Shown one piece after another: positions 27,260 to 34,611 of a stretch of DNA of 64,000 nucleotides. The notes under the pieces were generated by a model. It was not told the DNA's origin, made no database searches, and saw nothing but the letters and a program-made list of their open reading frames with translations. The stretch is from JAIQGF01 sp051006995 (GTDB lineage: Bacteria; Acidobacteriota; Terriglobia; Terriglobales; Acidobacteriaceae), in the NCBI GenBank assembly GCA_051006995.1, contig JBPCSQ010000010.1, positions 90,055-154,054 on the forward strand. The letters run 5' to 3'. The translations under genes were made by a program, and so were the position numbers. Position 1 is the stretch's first letter; each line of letters begins with the position of its first letter.

Positions 27260-27616
27260 CTAGGCGTGCGTGGTTCTGGGCGCCAGATGCTCGATGGCGC
27301 GCATGATCCCCACCAGATCATCCGCTTCGCTCACCAGTTCATCGGCCGCTACGTTAGCCGGCGGTTCTCCCGCGTAAAGCAGAACGACGGGCGTCCGCGA
27401 GCTCTGGCGAATGCGGTCGAGCAGCAGGTGAAGCTGCGATTTGAGCACGGAGGGCGCGATCAGGATGAGATCGAAAGTGTCGTAAGAGAGCAGGTGCAAG
27501 GCGGCGCGGAGGTTGCGCGCGCCCTCGACCCGGATGCTCATCATCTTCAGCGCCGAGCTGCGCGATTGCAGTTTGGTTTCGTCGTAATCAATGGCAAGGA
27601 TGCGGCGATCGGCCAT
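27260..27616 (-). CDS. Degenerate response-regulator receiver protein (no phospho-Asp)
   Basis: A 118-residue stand-alone protein with the receiver-domain pattern: RRILAIDYDETKL for the acidic pocket, FDLILIAPSVL for strand 3 and VVLLYAGE for strand 4. The phosphoacceptor aspartate expected after DLILI is replaced by Ala and the conserved Lys near the end is missing. So it cannot be phosphorylated in the usual way. AAGGA lies 9 nt before the ATG at 27616. It follows tyrA at the end of the aromatic operon, 106 nt away, and is convergent with the Sel1 gene. Confidence 0.7.
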   Translation of the reverse strand: MADRRILAIDYDETKLQSRSSALKMMSIRVEGARNLRAALHLLSYDTFDLILIAPSVLKSQLHLLLDRIRQSSRTPVVLLYAGEPPANVAADELVSEADDLVGIMRAIEHLAPRTTHA

Positions 27617-27722
27617 AGGGGAGTTTCCTTGCGAACAGAGTTGGCCGGATCCAGAATAGCGCGCTGCAGACTGCGCGGAGCAGCGAAATTCGGCGAGGAA
27701 TTCGACTTGATACGAGCCGAAA

Positions 27723-28574
27723 TCAGTCCTTGGCGCGGAATTGGCGGGCACGCTCGAACTCGGCTTCCATCTCGCGAGTGCGAAGGTTCTCACGAAGATG
27801 TGCGAGGCGTTGTTCGAGCGCCAGCAGTGCATCGCGCAGGTTGGCGGTATTGGTGAGGGCGATGTCGCGCCACATGCTGTAGGGACTTTGCGCCAGGCGG
27901 GTCATCTCGCGGAGGGCTCGCCCGCCGATGGCGTCAACGTTGGCGTCCTCGCCGAGTTCGTCCTGCAACGTGGACGCCAGCGCGGTGGAGAGCATCTGCG
28001 GCAGATGGCTGATCCAGGCGCAGAGCCGGTCGTGGCGTTCGGCATCGATCTCGATGACGCGTGCGCCGATGCGCTCAATCCACTGGAGGAAATCGCGAGC
28101 GGCAGCAGGAAGCTCCCGCGCCGCCGGCACTATGGGCGTGACCAGCCACACGGCGCCGCGGAAGAGGTCTGCATCGGCGTGCTCGACGCCGCTAAACTCC
28201 TTGCCGGCCATGGGATGTCCGGGAAGAAACCGCTCGCCGGCCAGCTCACCGAACACCGCGCGCGCCCGGGCGACGATTTCCGCCTTGGTGCTGCCGACGT
28301 CGGTGAGCAAGGTGCCCGGCGGCAGCACGGGGCCGAGGCGCTCGATCAAGTCAATGATCGCGCCCACCGGCGTGGCCAGCACCACCACATCGCTGCCCTG
28401 GCAGGCCTGAATCGGATCGGCGATGCCGAGCTCGACAATTCCCGCGGCCTGGGCGCGGTCCAGGATTTCCTTCCGGTCGCAACCGACGATGCTGCCCCGG
28501 AATCCGCACTTCTTGAGGGCAAGCGCGAGCGAGCCGCCGATGAGGCCGGTACCGAGGATGGTGAGCTGGCGCAT
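27723..28574 (-). CDS. tyrA: Prephenate dehydrogenase
   Basis: A 283-residue NAD(P)-dependent enzyme that oxidatively decarboxylates prephenate to 4-hydroxyphenylpyruvate for tyrosine. The Rossmann motif ILGTGLIGGSLALAL is at the N-terminus, and the TyrA signature GHPMAGKEFSGVEHAD is near residue 125. SHLPQMLSTAL is in the helical dimer domain. There is no fused chorismate mutase; that is a separate gene in the same operon. The ATG at 28574 lies directly beside the short-word array and has no Shine-Dalgarno. Confidence 0.95.
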   Translation of the reverse strand: MRQLTILGTGLIGGSLALALKKCGFRGSIVGCDRKEILDRAQAAGIVELGIADPIQACQGSDVVVLATPVGAIIDLIERLGPVLPPGTLLTDVGSTKAEIVARARAVFGELAGERFLPGHPMAGKEFSGVEHADADLFRGAVWLVTPIVPAARELPAAARDFLQWIERIGARVIEIDAERHDRLCAWISHLPQMLSTALASTLQDELGEDANVDAIGGRALREMTRLAQSPYSMWRDIALTNTANLRDALLALEQRLAHLRENLRTREMEAEFERARQFRAKD

Positions 28575-28690
28575 TGAGTGATTTAGAGATTGGTGATTTA
28601 GTGATTGGCCGTATTCACGCAAACAATCGAAAGCAAATCAGTAGTGGGCAAATCGGTCAATCACTAAATCGCTAAATCACAAATCACGCA
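28575..28690. repeat. Short-word array between aroF and tyrA, word GTGATTTA
   Basis: GAGTGATTTAGAGATTGGTG, ATTTAGTGATTGG and, on the other arm, CAATCACTAAATCGCTAAAT. It fills the whole gap, supplies the TGA stop of the upstream DAHP synthase gene (28684-28686) and ends at the tyrA ATG. Confidence 0.85.
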
Positions 28691-29703
28691 ATTGTCCGTC
28701 CGACGGCGGGGGCGATGATGCGCAACTGGTCCATCAGTTCGCGGAACTGGTCGGGATAGAGGGACTGGGCGCCGTCGGAGAGCGCCTTGTCCGGATTGTG
28801 ATGGACCTCAACGATGATGGCATCGGCGCCAGCGGCCACGGCAGCGCGGGCCATCGGAGCGACCTTGTCGCGGCGTCCAGTGCCATGTGACGGATCGCCG
28901 CAGATGGGCAGATGCGAGAGCTTGTGCACGATGGGGATGGCCGAGATGTCCATGGTATTGCGGGTGTAGGTCTCGAAGGTGCGGATGCCGCGCTCGCAGA
29001 GGATGACGTCGTAGTTGCCCCCGGCCATGATGTACTCGGCGGAGAGCAGCAATTCCTCGATGGTGGCGGCAATGCCGCGCTTCAGCATGACCGGCTTGCG
29101 GACTTTGCCGAGCTCGCGCAGCAGGTTGAAATTCTGCATGTTGCGCGCGCCAACCTGGAGGATGTCCACGTAGGGCAGCATGAGCGGGATCTGCGAAATT
29201 TCCATGACCTCGCTGATCACGAGCAGCCGGTATTTCTCGCCGGCTTCGCGCATGATTTTCAGGCCTTCTTCGCCGAGTCCTTGGAAAGAATAAGGAGAGG
29301 AACGCGGTTTGAAGGCGCCGCCTCGAAGCACGCGAGCGCCGGCGGAGGCGACTTGCTCGGCGGTGGCGAAGAGCTGCTCCTTGGATTCGACGGAACATGG
29401 CCCGGCCATGATGAGGACCTTGTCGCCGCCGACGGTGAGTCCGTTGGGCAGCTTCACGACCGTGCCCTGCGGGCGGAAATGCTTGGCCACGAGCTTGTAA
29501 GGAGCGCTGATGCGGTGAACCAGGTGCACGCCGTCGAGAACCTCGATGTCGCGAACATCGAAATCGGTGCGCGCTCCGACGGCGCCGAGCACGGTGTGCA
29601 GCTCGCCGGTGGAGCGGTGAACGGAAAATCCCAGGCCGACGAGGTGCTCGATCACTTTCTGGATCTGCTCCTCGCTGGCGCCTTCCTGCATTGTCACTAT
29701 CAA
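28684..29703 (-). CDS. aroF: 3-deoxy-7-phosphoheptulonate (DAHP) synthase
   Basis: A 339-residue enzyme that condenses phosphoenolpyruvate and erythrose-4-phosphate, the first step of the shikimate pathway. It has an N-terminal ferredoxin-like regulatory domain (MIVTMQEGASEEQIQKVIEHL) and a type I-beta catalytic barrel with MAGPCSVESKEQ, LRGGAFKPRSSPYSFQG and KRG. The TTG at 29703 is chosen because GAGGGG lies 9 nt upstream and the resulting N-terminus matches the family. It is 13 nt after the chorismate mutase stop. Confidence 0.95.
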   Translation of the reverse strand: MIVTMQEGASEEQIQKVIEHLVGLGFSVHRSTGELHTVLGAVGARTDFDVRDIEVLDGVHLVHRISAPYKLVAKHFRPQGTVVKLPNGLTVGGDKVLIMAGPCSVESKEQLFATAEQVASAGARVLRGGAFKPRSSPYSFQGLGEEGLKIMREAGEKYRLLVISEVMEISQIPLMLPYVDILQVGARNMQNFNLLRELGKVRKPVMLKRGIAATIEELLLSAEYIMAGGNYDVILCERGIRTFETYTRNTMDISAIPIVHKLSHLPICGDPSHGTGRRDKVAPMARAAVAAGADAIIVEVHHNPDKALSDGAQSLYPDQFRELMDQLRIIAPAVGRTIA

Positions 29704-29716
29704 GACTGCTAACCCC

Positions 29717-30037
29717 TCAATCGTTAATCTCTGCTTCCAACTCCGTGTCGCCGGTACCTGCAGCACGCTTGGGGACGAATTCGTCTTTCTGGATGGTGCG
29801 CATGACGTCAATCAGCCGCTCGTAAATGCCGGAAAGATCGCGATCGTGCAGCGGCCCTTGGTTGGCGCGACGGATGTTCTCATGGATTTGCTTTTCGCGA
29901 TCAGGCTCGTAGACCGGCTGGCTGGTACCGCGCTTGAGCTTGCCGATCTCCTGCGCGTAACGCGCGCGCTCGTTGAGCAACTCCACCAGGCGGCGGTCAA
30001 TGTCATCGATTTTTTTGCGCCAATCCGCGATGTCCAT
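29717..30037 (-). CDS. aroQ: Chorismate mutase (AroQ class)
   Basis: A 106-residue all-helical enzyme that converts chorismate to prephenate. It has the AroQ pattern: WRKKIDDIDRRLVELLNERARYAQEIGKLK, then YEPDREKQIHENI. Acting before TyrA in the same operon, it would feed tyrosine synthesis. The start at 30037 is preceded by the word array at 30045, not by a Shine-Dalgarno. Confidence 0.93.
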   Translation of the reverse strand: MDIADWRKKIDDIDRRLVELLNERARYAQEIGKLKRGTSQPVYEPDREKQIHENIRRANQGPLHDRDLSGIYERLIDVMRTIQKDEFVPKRAAGTGDTELEAEIND

Positions 30038-30044
30038 AAACTGC

Positions 30045-30070
30045 GAGCTTTTAGCTCTTAGCCTTTAGCT
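30045..30070. repeat. Short-word array, word AGCTAAAGGCTAAGAGCTA
   Basis: Same word as at 5596 and 53422. It lies immediately upstream of the chorismate mutase ATG. Confidence 0.8.
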
Positions 30071-30093
30071 TGTCGTGAATCAGATTCTCCGAC

Positions 30094-30939
30094 TCACTTC
30101 AGGTTACGTGATCGAGAAACTGAGGTCGAGGCGGCTGCTCGCGCGGCCGGGGAACCAGCTAAGGGCTTAGAGCTAACAGCTAAGAGCTTCCTCACCAATT
30201 CTGCCACAGCCAGCGGCGCTGTGCCGGTGGACGCGGCGTTTTCGATGGCCTGCACAATGGCGCTGCCGACAACCGCGGCGTCGGCAAATCGAGCGACCTC
30301 GTGCACATGCTCCGGAGTCGAAATGCCGAAGCCGACCGCGATGGGCAGCTTAGTGTATCGGCGGAGGCGCTGCACCAGGGCGCGTGCGTCGTTCGCGAGT
30401 TCCTGGCGCGTGCCGGTGACACCGGTGCGCGACACGGCGTAGACGAATCCCGTGGAGACTTCGGCGATGCGCCGCAGGCGGTCGTCGGTGCTGGTGGGCG
30501 CAGCCAGGAACACGGTTGCCAGGTTACGGCGGCGCATGTGGCTCAGATATTCCGCCGCTTCTTCGACCGGGAGATCGGTGACCAGCACGCCGTCCACGCC
30601 GGCATCGGCGGCGGCCGCGCAGAAGCGCTCCAGTCCGAAGCGGAGGATGGGGTTCAGGTACGAAAAGATAATCAGCCCGGCGTTCGGGCGTTGCGCGCGC
30701 ACGTCGCGCGCGATCGTCAATACGTCGGCAAGCGCAGTGCCGTGGCGCAAAGCGCGTTCGCTGGCACGCTGGATGACCGGTCCATCAGCGACTGGATCAC
30801 TGAATGGAACACCGAGCTCAATTACGTCGGCGCCGGCATCAATGGCGGCGAGTGCAATCGCTTTCGAGGTGCTCACGTTTGGGTCGCCGCAGGTGATGTA
30901 GGCGACGAGACCGGGCCGGGATTTGAAGATCAGCGCCAC
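30094..30939 (-). CDS. trpA: Tryptophan synthase alpha subunit with repeat-derived C-terminal tail
   Basis: A 281-residue enzyme cleaving indole-3-glycerol phosphate. The active-site Glu and Asp are in IELGVPFSDPVADGPVIQ; FSYLNPIL, SRTGVTG and FGISTPEHV also fit. Known TrpA proteins end soon after the LVRKLL helix. Here ~30 residues follow, beginning AVSSKPLAGSP, and they are coded by the word array at 30156-30189. So the tail is likely an accidental extension after loss of the original stop. GTG start at 30939 with no Shine-Dalgarno, 19 nt from the trpB stop. Confidence 0.95.
   Translation of the reverse strand: MALIFKSRPGLVAYITCGDPNVSTSKAIALAAIDAGADVIELGVPFSDPVADGPVIQRASERALRHGTALADVLTIARDVRAQRPNAGLIIFSYLNPILRFGLERFCAAAADAGVDGVLVTDLPVEEAAEYLSHMRRRNLATVFLAAPTSTDDRLRRIAEVSTGFVYAVSRTGVTGTRQELANDARALVQRLRRYTKLPIAVGFGISTPEHVHEVARFADAAVVGSAIVQAIENAASTGTAPLAVAELVRKLLAVSSKPLAGSPAARAAASTSVSRSRNLK
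30156..30189. repeat. Short-word array inside the 3' end of trpA
   Basis: CCAGCTAAGGGCTTAGAGCT, then AACAGCTAAGAGCTT. Same word family as at 30045 only 85 nt away; here it is in frame and translated as part of TrpA. Confidence 0.8.
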
Positions 30940-30968
30940 AATTTACAAAATTACTAATTTACGAAATC
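30938..30968. repeat. Short-word array between trpB and trpA, word GTAAATTA
   Basis: On the coding strand, CGTAAATTAGTAATTTTGTA then AATTGTG. It contains the trpB stop (TAA 30959-30961) and reaches the trpA GTG start codon. Confidence 0.75.
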
Positions 30969-32164
30969 GAAAGGTTCTCCTGCAGGATTCCCATATCTTT
31001 GTCGCCGCGCCCGCTAACGTTCACGATGACGATTTCGGATCTTTTCATTCGCGGCGCGCGCTTCACGCATTCGGCGATGGCGTGCGCCGACTCCAGCGCC
31101 GGGATGATGCCTTCGGTATGCGCCAGCAGCGTGCAGGCATCCAGCGCCTCGCGATCGGAAGCCGAGGTGTACTCGGCGCGGCCTATGTCCTTGAGCCAGC
31201 CGTGCTCGGGGCCAACGCCGGGATAATCGAGGCCGGCGGAAACCGAATGCGTGCTGGCAATCTGGCCGGCGTCATCCTGCAAGACGTACGAAAACGTTCC
31301 CTGCAGCACGCCGGGAGAGCCGCCGTGGAAGCGCGCGGCGTGCTCGCCGAGTTTCGAGCCGCGCCCCCCGGCTTCGACGCCGATTAGGCGGACGCGCTTA
31401 TCTTTTTTCCTGACGAATTCGTAAAAAATGCCCATCGCGTTGGAGCCACCGCCGACGCACGCGATGATCGCGTTCGGCAGCTTGCCGGTGAGCTTGCGGA
31501 TTTGCGCGCGCGCTTCGCGTCCGATGACCGATTGGAAATCGCGCACCATGGTCGGGTACGGATGCGCGCCGAGCACGCTACCCAGCAGGTAGTGAGTGGT
31601 GCGCACGTTGGTGACCCAGTCGCGCATGGCTTCGTTGATGGCGTCCTTCAGCGTGCGCGAGCCGGACTCCACGCCGCGCACTTCCGCGCCCAGCAGGCGC
31701 ATGCGAAAGACATTGAGCTCCTGGCGGCGCATGTCCTCGGTGCCCATGTACACCACGCAGTCGAAACCGAACAGGGCGCAGACGGTGGCGGTGGCGACGC
31801 CGTGCTGGCCGGCGCCGGTCTCGGCAATGATGCGTCGCTTGCCCATGCGCTCGGCCAGCAGCGCCTGGCCGATGCAGTTGTTGATCTTGTGCGCGCCGGT
31901 GTGGAGCAGGTCTTCGCGCTTCAGGTAAATGCGTGCGCCGCCGAGTTTCTCGGTCAAACGTTGGGCGAAGAACAGCGGCGTAGGGCGTCCTGCGTATTGC
32001 TTGAGCAGGTAGTCCAGACGGCCGTGAAATTTCTTGTCGCGCTTCGCCTTGGCGTATGCCGCTTCCAATTCTTCCAGCGCGGCGACCAGGGTTTCGGGGA
32101 CATAGCGTCCGCCGTACTGGCCGAAGCGGCCCGGGGTAACGCGAGTTTTGGCGGCGGATGACAG
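30959..32164 (-). CDS. trpB: Tryptophan synthase beta subunit with probable CTG start
   Basis: A ~401-residue PLP enzyme joining indole and serine. The PLP lysine lies in REDLLHTGAHKINN; ETGAGQHGVATAT and GGGSNAMG are also present. The conserved N-terminus GRFGQYGGRYVPETL is coded upstream of the first TTG (32068). That frame has no ATG, GTG or TTG before its in-frame TGA. A CTG at 32164 is preceded 5 nt upstream by GGAG and gives the normal family length, so it is my best start. The word array at 32170 occupies the position where a normal start region would lie. Confidence 0.93.
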   Translation of the reverse strand: MSSAAKTRVTPGRFGQYGGRYVPETLVAALEELEAAYAKAKRDKKFHGRLDYLLKQYAGRPTPLFFAQRLTEKLGGARIYLKREDLLHTGAHKINNCIGQALLAERMGKRRIIAETGAGQHGVATATVCALFGFDCVVYMGTEDMRRQELNVFRMRLLGAEVRGVESGSRTLKDAINEAMRDWVTNVRTTHYLLGSVLGAHPYPTMVRDFQSVIGREARAQIRKLTGKLPNAIIACVGGGSNAMGIFYEFVRKKDKRVRLIGVEAGGRGSKLGEHAARFHGGSPGVLQGTFSYVLQDDAGQIASTHSVSAGLDYPGVGPEHGWLKDIGRAEYTSASDREALDACTLLAHTEGIIPALESAHAIAECVKRAPRMKRSEIVIVNVSGRGDKDMGILQENLSIS

Positions 32165-32169
32165 AACGG

Positions 32170-32199
32170 CTCCAGGCTTCAGGCGTCAGGCTTCAGGGT
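32170..32199. repeat. Short-word array between trpF and trpB, word CCTGAAG
   Basis: Coding-strand words CCTGAAGCCTGACGCCTGAA and GCCTGGAG. It provides the last residues and stop of TrpF (TGA 32181-32179) and ends at the ribosome-binding site of trpB. Confidence 0.8.
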
Positions 32200-32880
32200 C
32201 GGAGTGCGAACAGCAGTGACAAACGCCCGCATTTTTTCGTGGTCCTTGATTCCCGGAGATTTCTCCACGCCGCTGCAAACATCCACGCCCCAGGGCCGCA
32301 GCAGACGGACTGCCTCGGCAACGTTTGCGGGAGACAAGCCACCGGCGAGGATGACGCGGGTGCGCTGTGCGAGCGCAGGGACAACCTCGGCGGCGCGCTG
32401 CCAGTCGAACGACACTCCGGTGCCGCCACGAATCAGATCGGTACCTTGCCCGGTGCAGCCGGCACGCAGCACCGCGGAATCCAGCAGGAGGGCGTCGGCG
32501 GAATCGTAGGCCTCGCAATTCCGCAGCGCTGCCTCACCGCCCGGTTTCACGGCCACTGCTTTGAAGACGCGGAAGCGCGGCTTGTTCTCGTCGTCGCGAG
32601 CGACAGCAGCGACAAAGTCCGCGCTCTCGTCACCATGAAGCTGCACGATGTCGAGGCCGACGACGCGGGCGATGGACTGAATGCGCTCCGCCGAGTCGCC
32701 GGCAAAGACGCCGACACGTTCGACGTGGGCCGGGAGAGCGGCGGCAATATCGCGAGCGGCCTCAGGCGTGATCTGGCGCGGGCTGGACGCGAACACGAAC
32801 CCGACCGCGTCCGCGCCGGCAGAGACGGCTGCCAGCGCGTCCTCGCGGTTGGTGGTGCCGCAAATTTTGATCCAAGTCAT
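32179..32880 (-). CDS. trpF: Phosphoribosylanthranilate isomerase
   Basis: A 233-residue TIM-barrel enzyme of tryptophan synthesis. Catalytic Cys is in WIKICGTTN at the N-terminus; VGVFAG, VQLHGDES and LAGGLSPANVAEA match TrpF, and GVDVCSGVE is the phosphate-binding end. The final TLKPDA residues are coded by the word array at 32170. No Shine-Dalgarno at the ATG: a different array (32886) abuts it. Confidence 0.95.
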   Translation of the reverse strand: MTWIKICGTTNREDALAAVSAGADAVGFVFASSPRQITPEAARDIAAALPAHVERVGVFAGDSAERIQSIARVVGLDIVQLHGDESADFVAAVARDDENKPRFRVFKAVAVKPGGEAALRNCEAYDSADALLLDSAVLRAGCTGQGTDLIRGGTGVSFDWQRAAEVVPALAQRTRVILAGGLSPANVAEAVRLLRPWGVDVCSGVEKSPGIKDHEKMRAFVTAVRTPTLKPDA

Positions 32881-32885
32881 AACTG

Positions 32886-32917
32886 CAGTCGTCGGTCGTC
32901 AGTCGTCGGTCTCCGGC
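32886..32917. repeat. Short-word array before trpF, word GTCGTCGGTC
   Basis: AGTCGTCGGTCGTCAGTCGT then CGGTCTCCGG, ending a few bases before the trpF ATG. Confidence 0.7.
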
Positions 32918-32960
32918 ATTTGCGAGCTGTGAGTTCCGAGTTGCCGCTGCACAGCTTCGC

Positions 32961-32980
32961 AATTACACAAATTACACATT
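32961..32980. repeat. Short-word array after trpC, word GTGTAATT
   Basis: Coding-strand AATGTGTAATTTGTGTAATT. The first word supplies the trpC stop codon TAA. Confidence 0.7.
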
Positions 32981-33781
32981 GGAAACAGCGGCCCTGGAGT
33001 CCACCAGCAGTTGCTTCAGAGCTTCGCCGGGGAATTCGGCGCGCATCAGCGACTCGCCGACCAGGAACGCGTCGTATCCGGCGTCGCGCAGGCGGCGGAG
33101 GTCGGCCCCGCCCTGAATGCCGCTTTCGGCGACCTTCACCAGGCCGGGCGGGATGTTGCGCACCAGGCGCAGCGCCGTCCCGAGGTCTACTTGAAAGGTG
33201 CGCAGGTCGCGATTGTTGACGCCGATCATCTCGGCCCCAAGATCGAGAGCGCGGCCGAGCTCGGCTTCGTCGTGAACTTCACAGAGCACGTCGAGGCTGA
33301 ACTCGCGCGCGACGGCATGCAGGCGGCGCAGGTCCGCATCGCTGAGCGCGGCCACGATCAGCAGCACCGCGTCGGCATGATGGGCGCGAGATTCCAGGAG
33401 CTGGAATTCGTCAACCAGGAAGTCCTTGCGCAACAGCGGAAGCTCGCACGAGGCCCAGGCTTCGTCCAAATTGGAAATCGAGCCTTGAAAATATTCCTCG
33501 TCGGTGAGCACCGACAAGGCAGCGGCGCCTGCGCCGGCGAGCTGGTCGGCGAGCGAAGCGACGTGGAAGCTGCCGCGGATAACACCCTTGGATGGTGAAG
33601 CTTTTTTGAGCTCGGCGATGATGGGCGGAGCGGATGCGGCCATCTGCTGCAGAGCGCGGACAAAGCCGCGAGGCTTGTGCTCGGCGGCGCGACGCGCGAG
33701 CTCGGCGCGGTTGGCCACGGGCTTGGCGCGCGCCACGCGGGCGCGGGTCGCGGCCACGATCTGGTCCAAAGTCACAGCCAT
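32972..33781 (-). CDS. trpC: Indole-3-glycerol phosphate synthase
   Basis: A 269-residue TIM-barrel enzyme, the step after TrpF. Key motifs: IIAELKKASPSKG, LSVLTDEEYFQGS, LLRKDFLVDEFQ, IGVNNRDLRTF and VAESGI, with the catalytic Lys and Glu residues all present. It is the first visible gene of the aromatic operon; trpE, trpG and trpD are not in the window. A perfect TATAAT (33799-33794) lies 13 nt before the ATG with AAGG in between, so the leader would be very short. Confidence 0.96.
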   Translation of the reverse strand: MAVTLDQIVAATRARVARAKPVANRAELARRAAEHKPRGFVRALQQMAASAPPIIAELKKASPSKGVIRGSFHVASLADQLAGAGAAALSVLTDEEYFQGSISNLDEAWASCELPLLRKDFLVDEFQLLESRAHHADAVLLIVAALSDADLRRLHAVAREFSLDVLCEVHDEAELGRALDLGAEMIGVNNRDLRTFQVDLGTALRLVRNIPPGLVKVAESGIQGGADLRRLRDAGYDAFLVGESLMRAEFPGEALKQLLVDSRAAVSNV

Positions 33782-33793
33782 GGTGAAACCTTA

Positions 33794-33799
33794 ATTATA
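33794..33799 (-). promoter_or_regulatory. Consensus -10 element before trpC
   Basis: TATAAT on the minus strand, 13 nt from the trpC ATG. I see no good -35 box, and no attenuator or T-box hairpin in the 166-nt gap. Confidence 0.35.
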
Positions 33800-33947
33800 G
33801 AGGGAATGGCCCGTCAGGGTGCGATTTGCGGCGATGATACGGGCTCATTGCAGGCAGCCCCGGCGGGAGCGCCGGAGCCTGATTCATTTCTCCATTGGAC
33901 GAATACGTCGGGCGCCGGGACCTGCCGGACGAACAACGAAGGGGCTC

Positions 33948-34526
33948 TCAGTCTTTGTGGTCGGCGCCGGGGTGCTCGTGGTCCTCGTGCCCGCCTTCAC
34001 CCGCCGGGTTCATGGCGCCGCCCAGGACTTGCTGCACTGACGCGGGAATCTTGTCGGCGTTGGCCAGCAGCAGCGACACCTGCCACAGCTGCTTCTCCGA
34101 GAGCGACTTCTGGAACGCGGGCATGCCGGTCAGCCGGATGCCGTTCTTGACCTTCCAGTAGGTCTCGCCCGGCGGATCGTCGGTCACGCCGTGCCCCTGG
34201 AAGAGCTGCGGGGGCTTGGGGAACATGCCCTTGGCGGCGTCGGGCTGCTGCGCCTGTCCGGGGAGTCCGTGACAGAAAGCGCACTCATTCTTGTAAATAT
34301 TGGCGCCCGCAATAAACGTGGGCTCGCCGGACTCGATGCCCTGGGGCGGAGTCTTGGGCGCTTCCTTGGCAACGTGCGCGTTCAGTCCCATGGCAGCGAG
34401 CTTCTTTTCAAACGGCATCGCCTGCGCATGGGTAGCAACGGGAACCATGCCGGTCGAGAAATAGATGTAAGCTCCGAGTGCCAGGCCCACGAGCGTCACG
34501 ATAATTCCGAGAATAAAACCTTTCAT
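33948..34526 (-). CDS. Membrane-anchored class I cytochrome c
   Basis: A 192-residue monoheme cytochrome. An N-terminal TM anchor (FILGIIVTLVGLALGAYIYF), a linker, and a heme c motif CAFCH (about residue 83) are followed by GMPAFQKSLSEKQLWQVSLLL, which supplies the probable axial Met. The C-terminus is His/Asp-rich (GGHEDHEHPGADHKD) and may bind metal. It should carry electrons at the periplasmic face. Downstream gene in the same direction as the 34612 barrel protein, 85 nt apart. Confidence 0.88.
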   Translation of the reverse strand: MKGFILGIIVTLVGLALGAYIYFSTGMVPVATHAQAMPFEKKLAAMGLNAHVAKEAPKTPPQGIESGEPTFIAGANIYKNECAFCHGLPGQAQQPDAAKGMFPKPPQLFQGHGVTDDPPGETYWKVKNGIRLTGMPAFQKSLSEKQLWQVSLLLANADKIPASVQQVLGGAMNPAGEGGHEDHEHPGADHKD

Positions 34527-34611
34527 AATCTCCCCGCGTTAAGCGCATTTAGATGAACAAGGATCCGTCTCGATGCTAACCATTGGAGGCCGGAATCTAT
34601 TCCCCGGGATT

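Noticed and set aside
28575..28690. CRISPR-like repeat array between aroF and tyrA
   Set aside because: Word length and spacing are irregular, there are no unique spacers and no cas genes in the window.
30959..32068. trpB starting at the TTG at 32068
   Set aside because: It would remove the conserved N-terminus, which is intact upstream in frame.
32062..32205. Frameshift or pseudogene in trpB
   Set aside because: The frame is uninterrupted and all active-site motifs are present; only the start codon is unusual.
33782..33947. Hairpin CCGGCG-GGAG-CGCCGG as a terminator before the cytochrome c gene
   Set aside because: No T-tract follows it on either strand.
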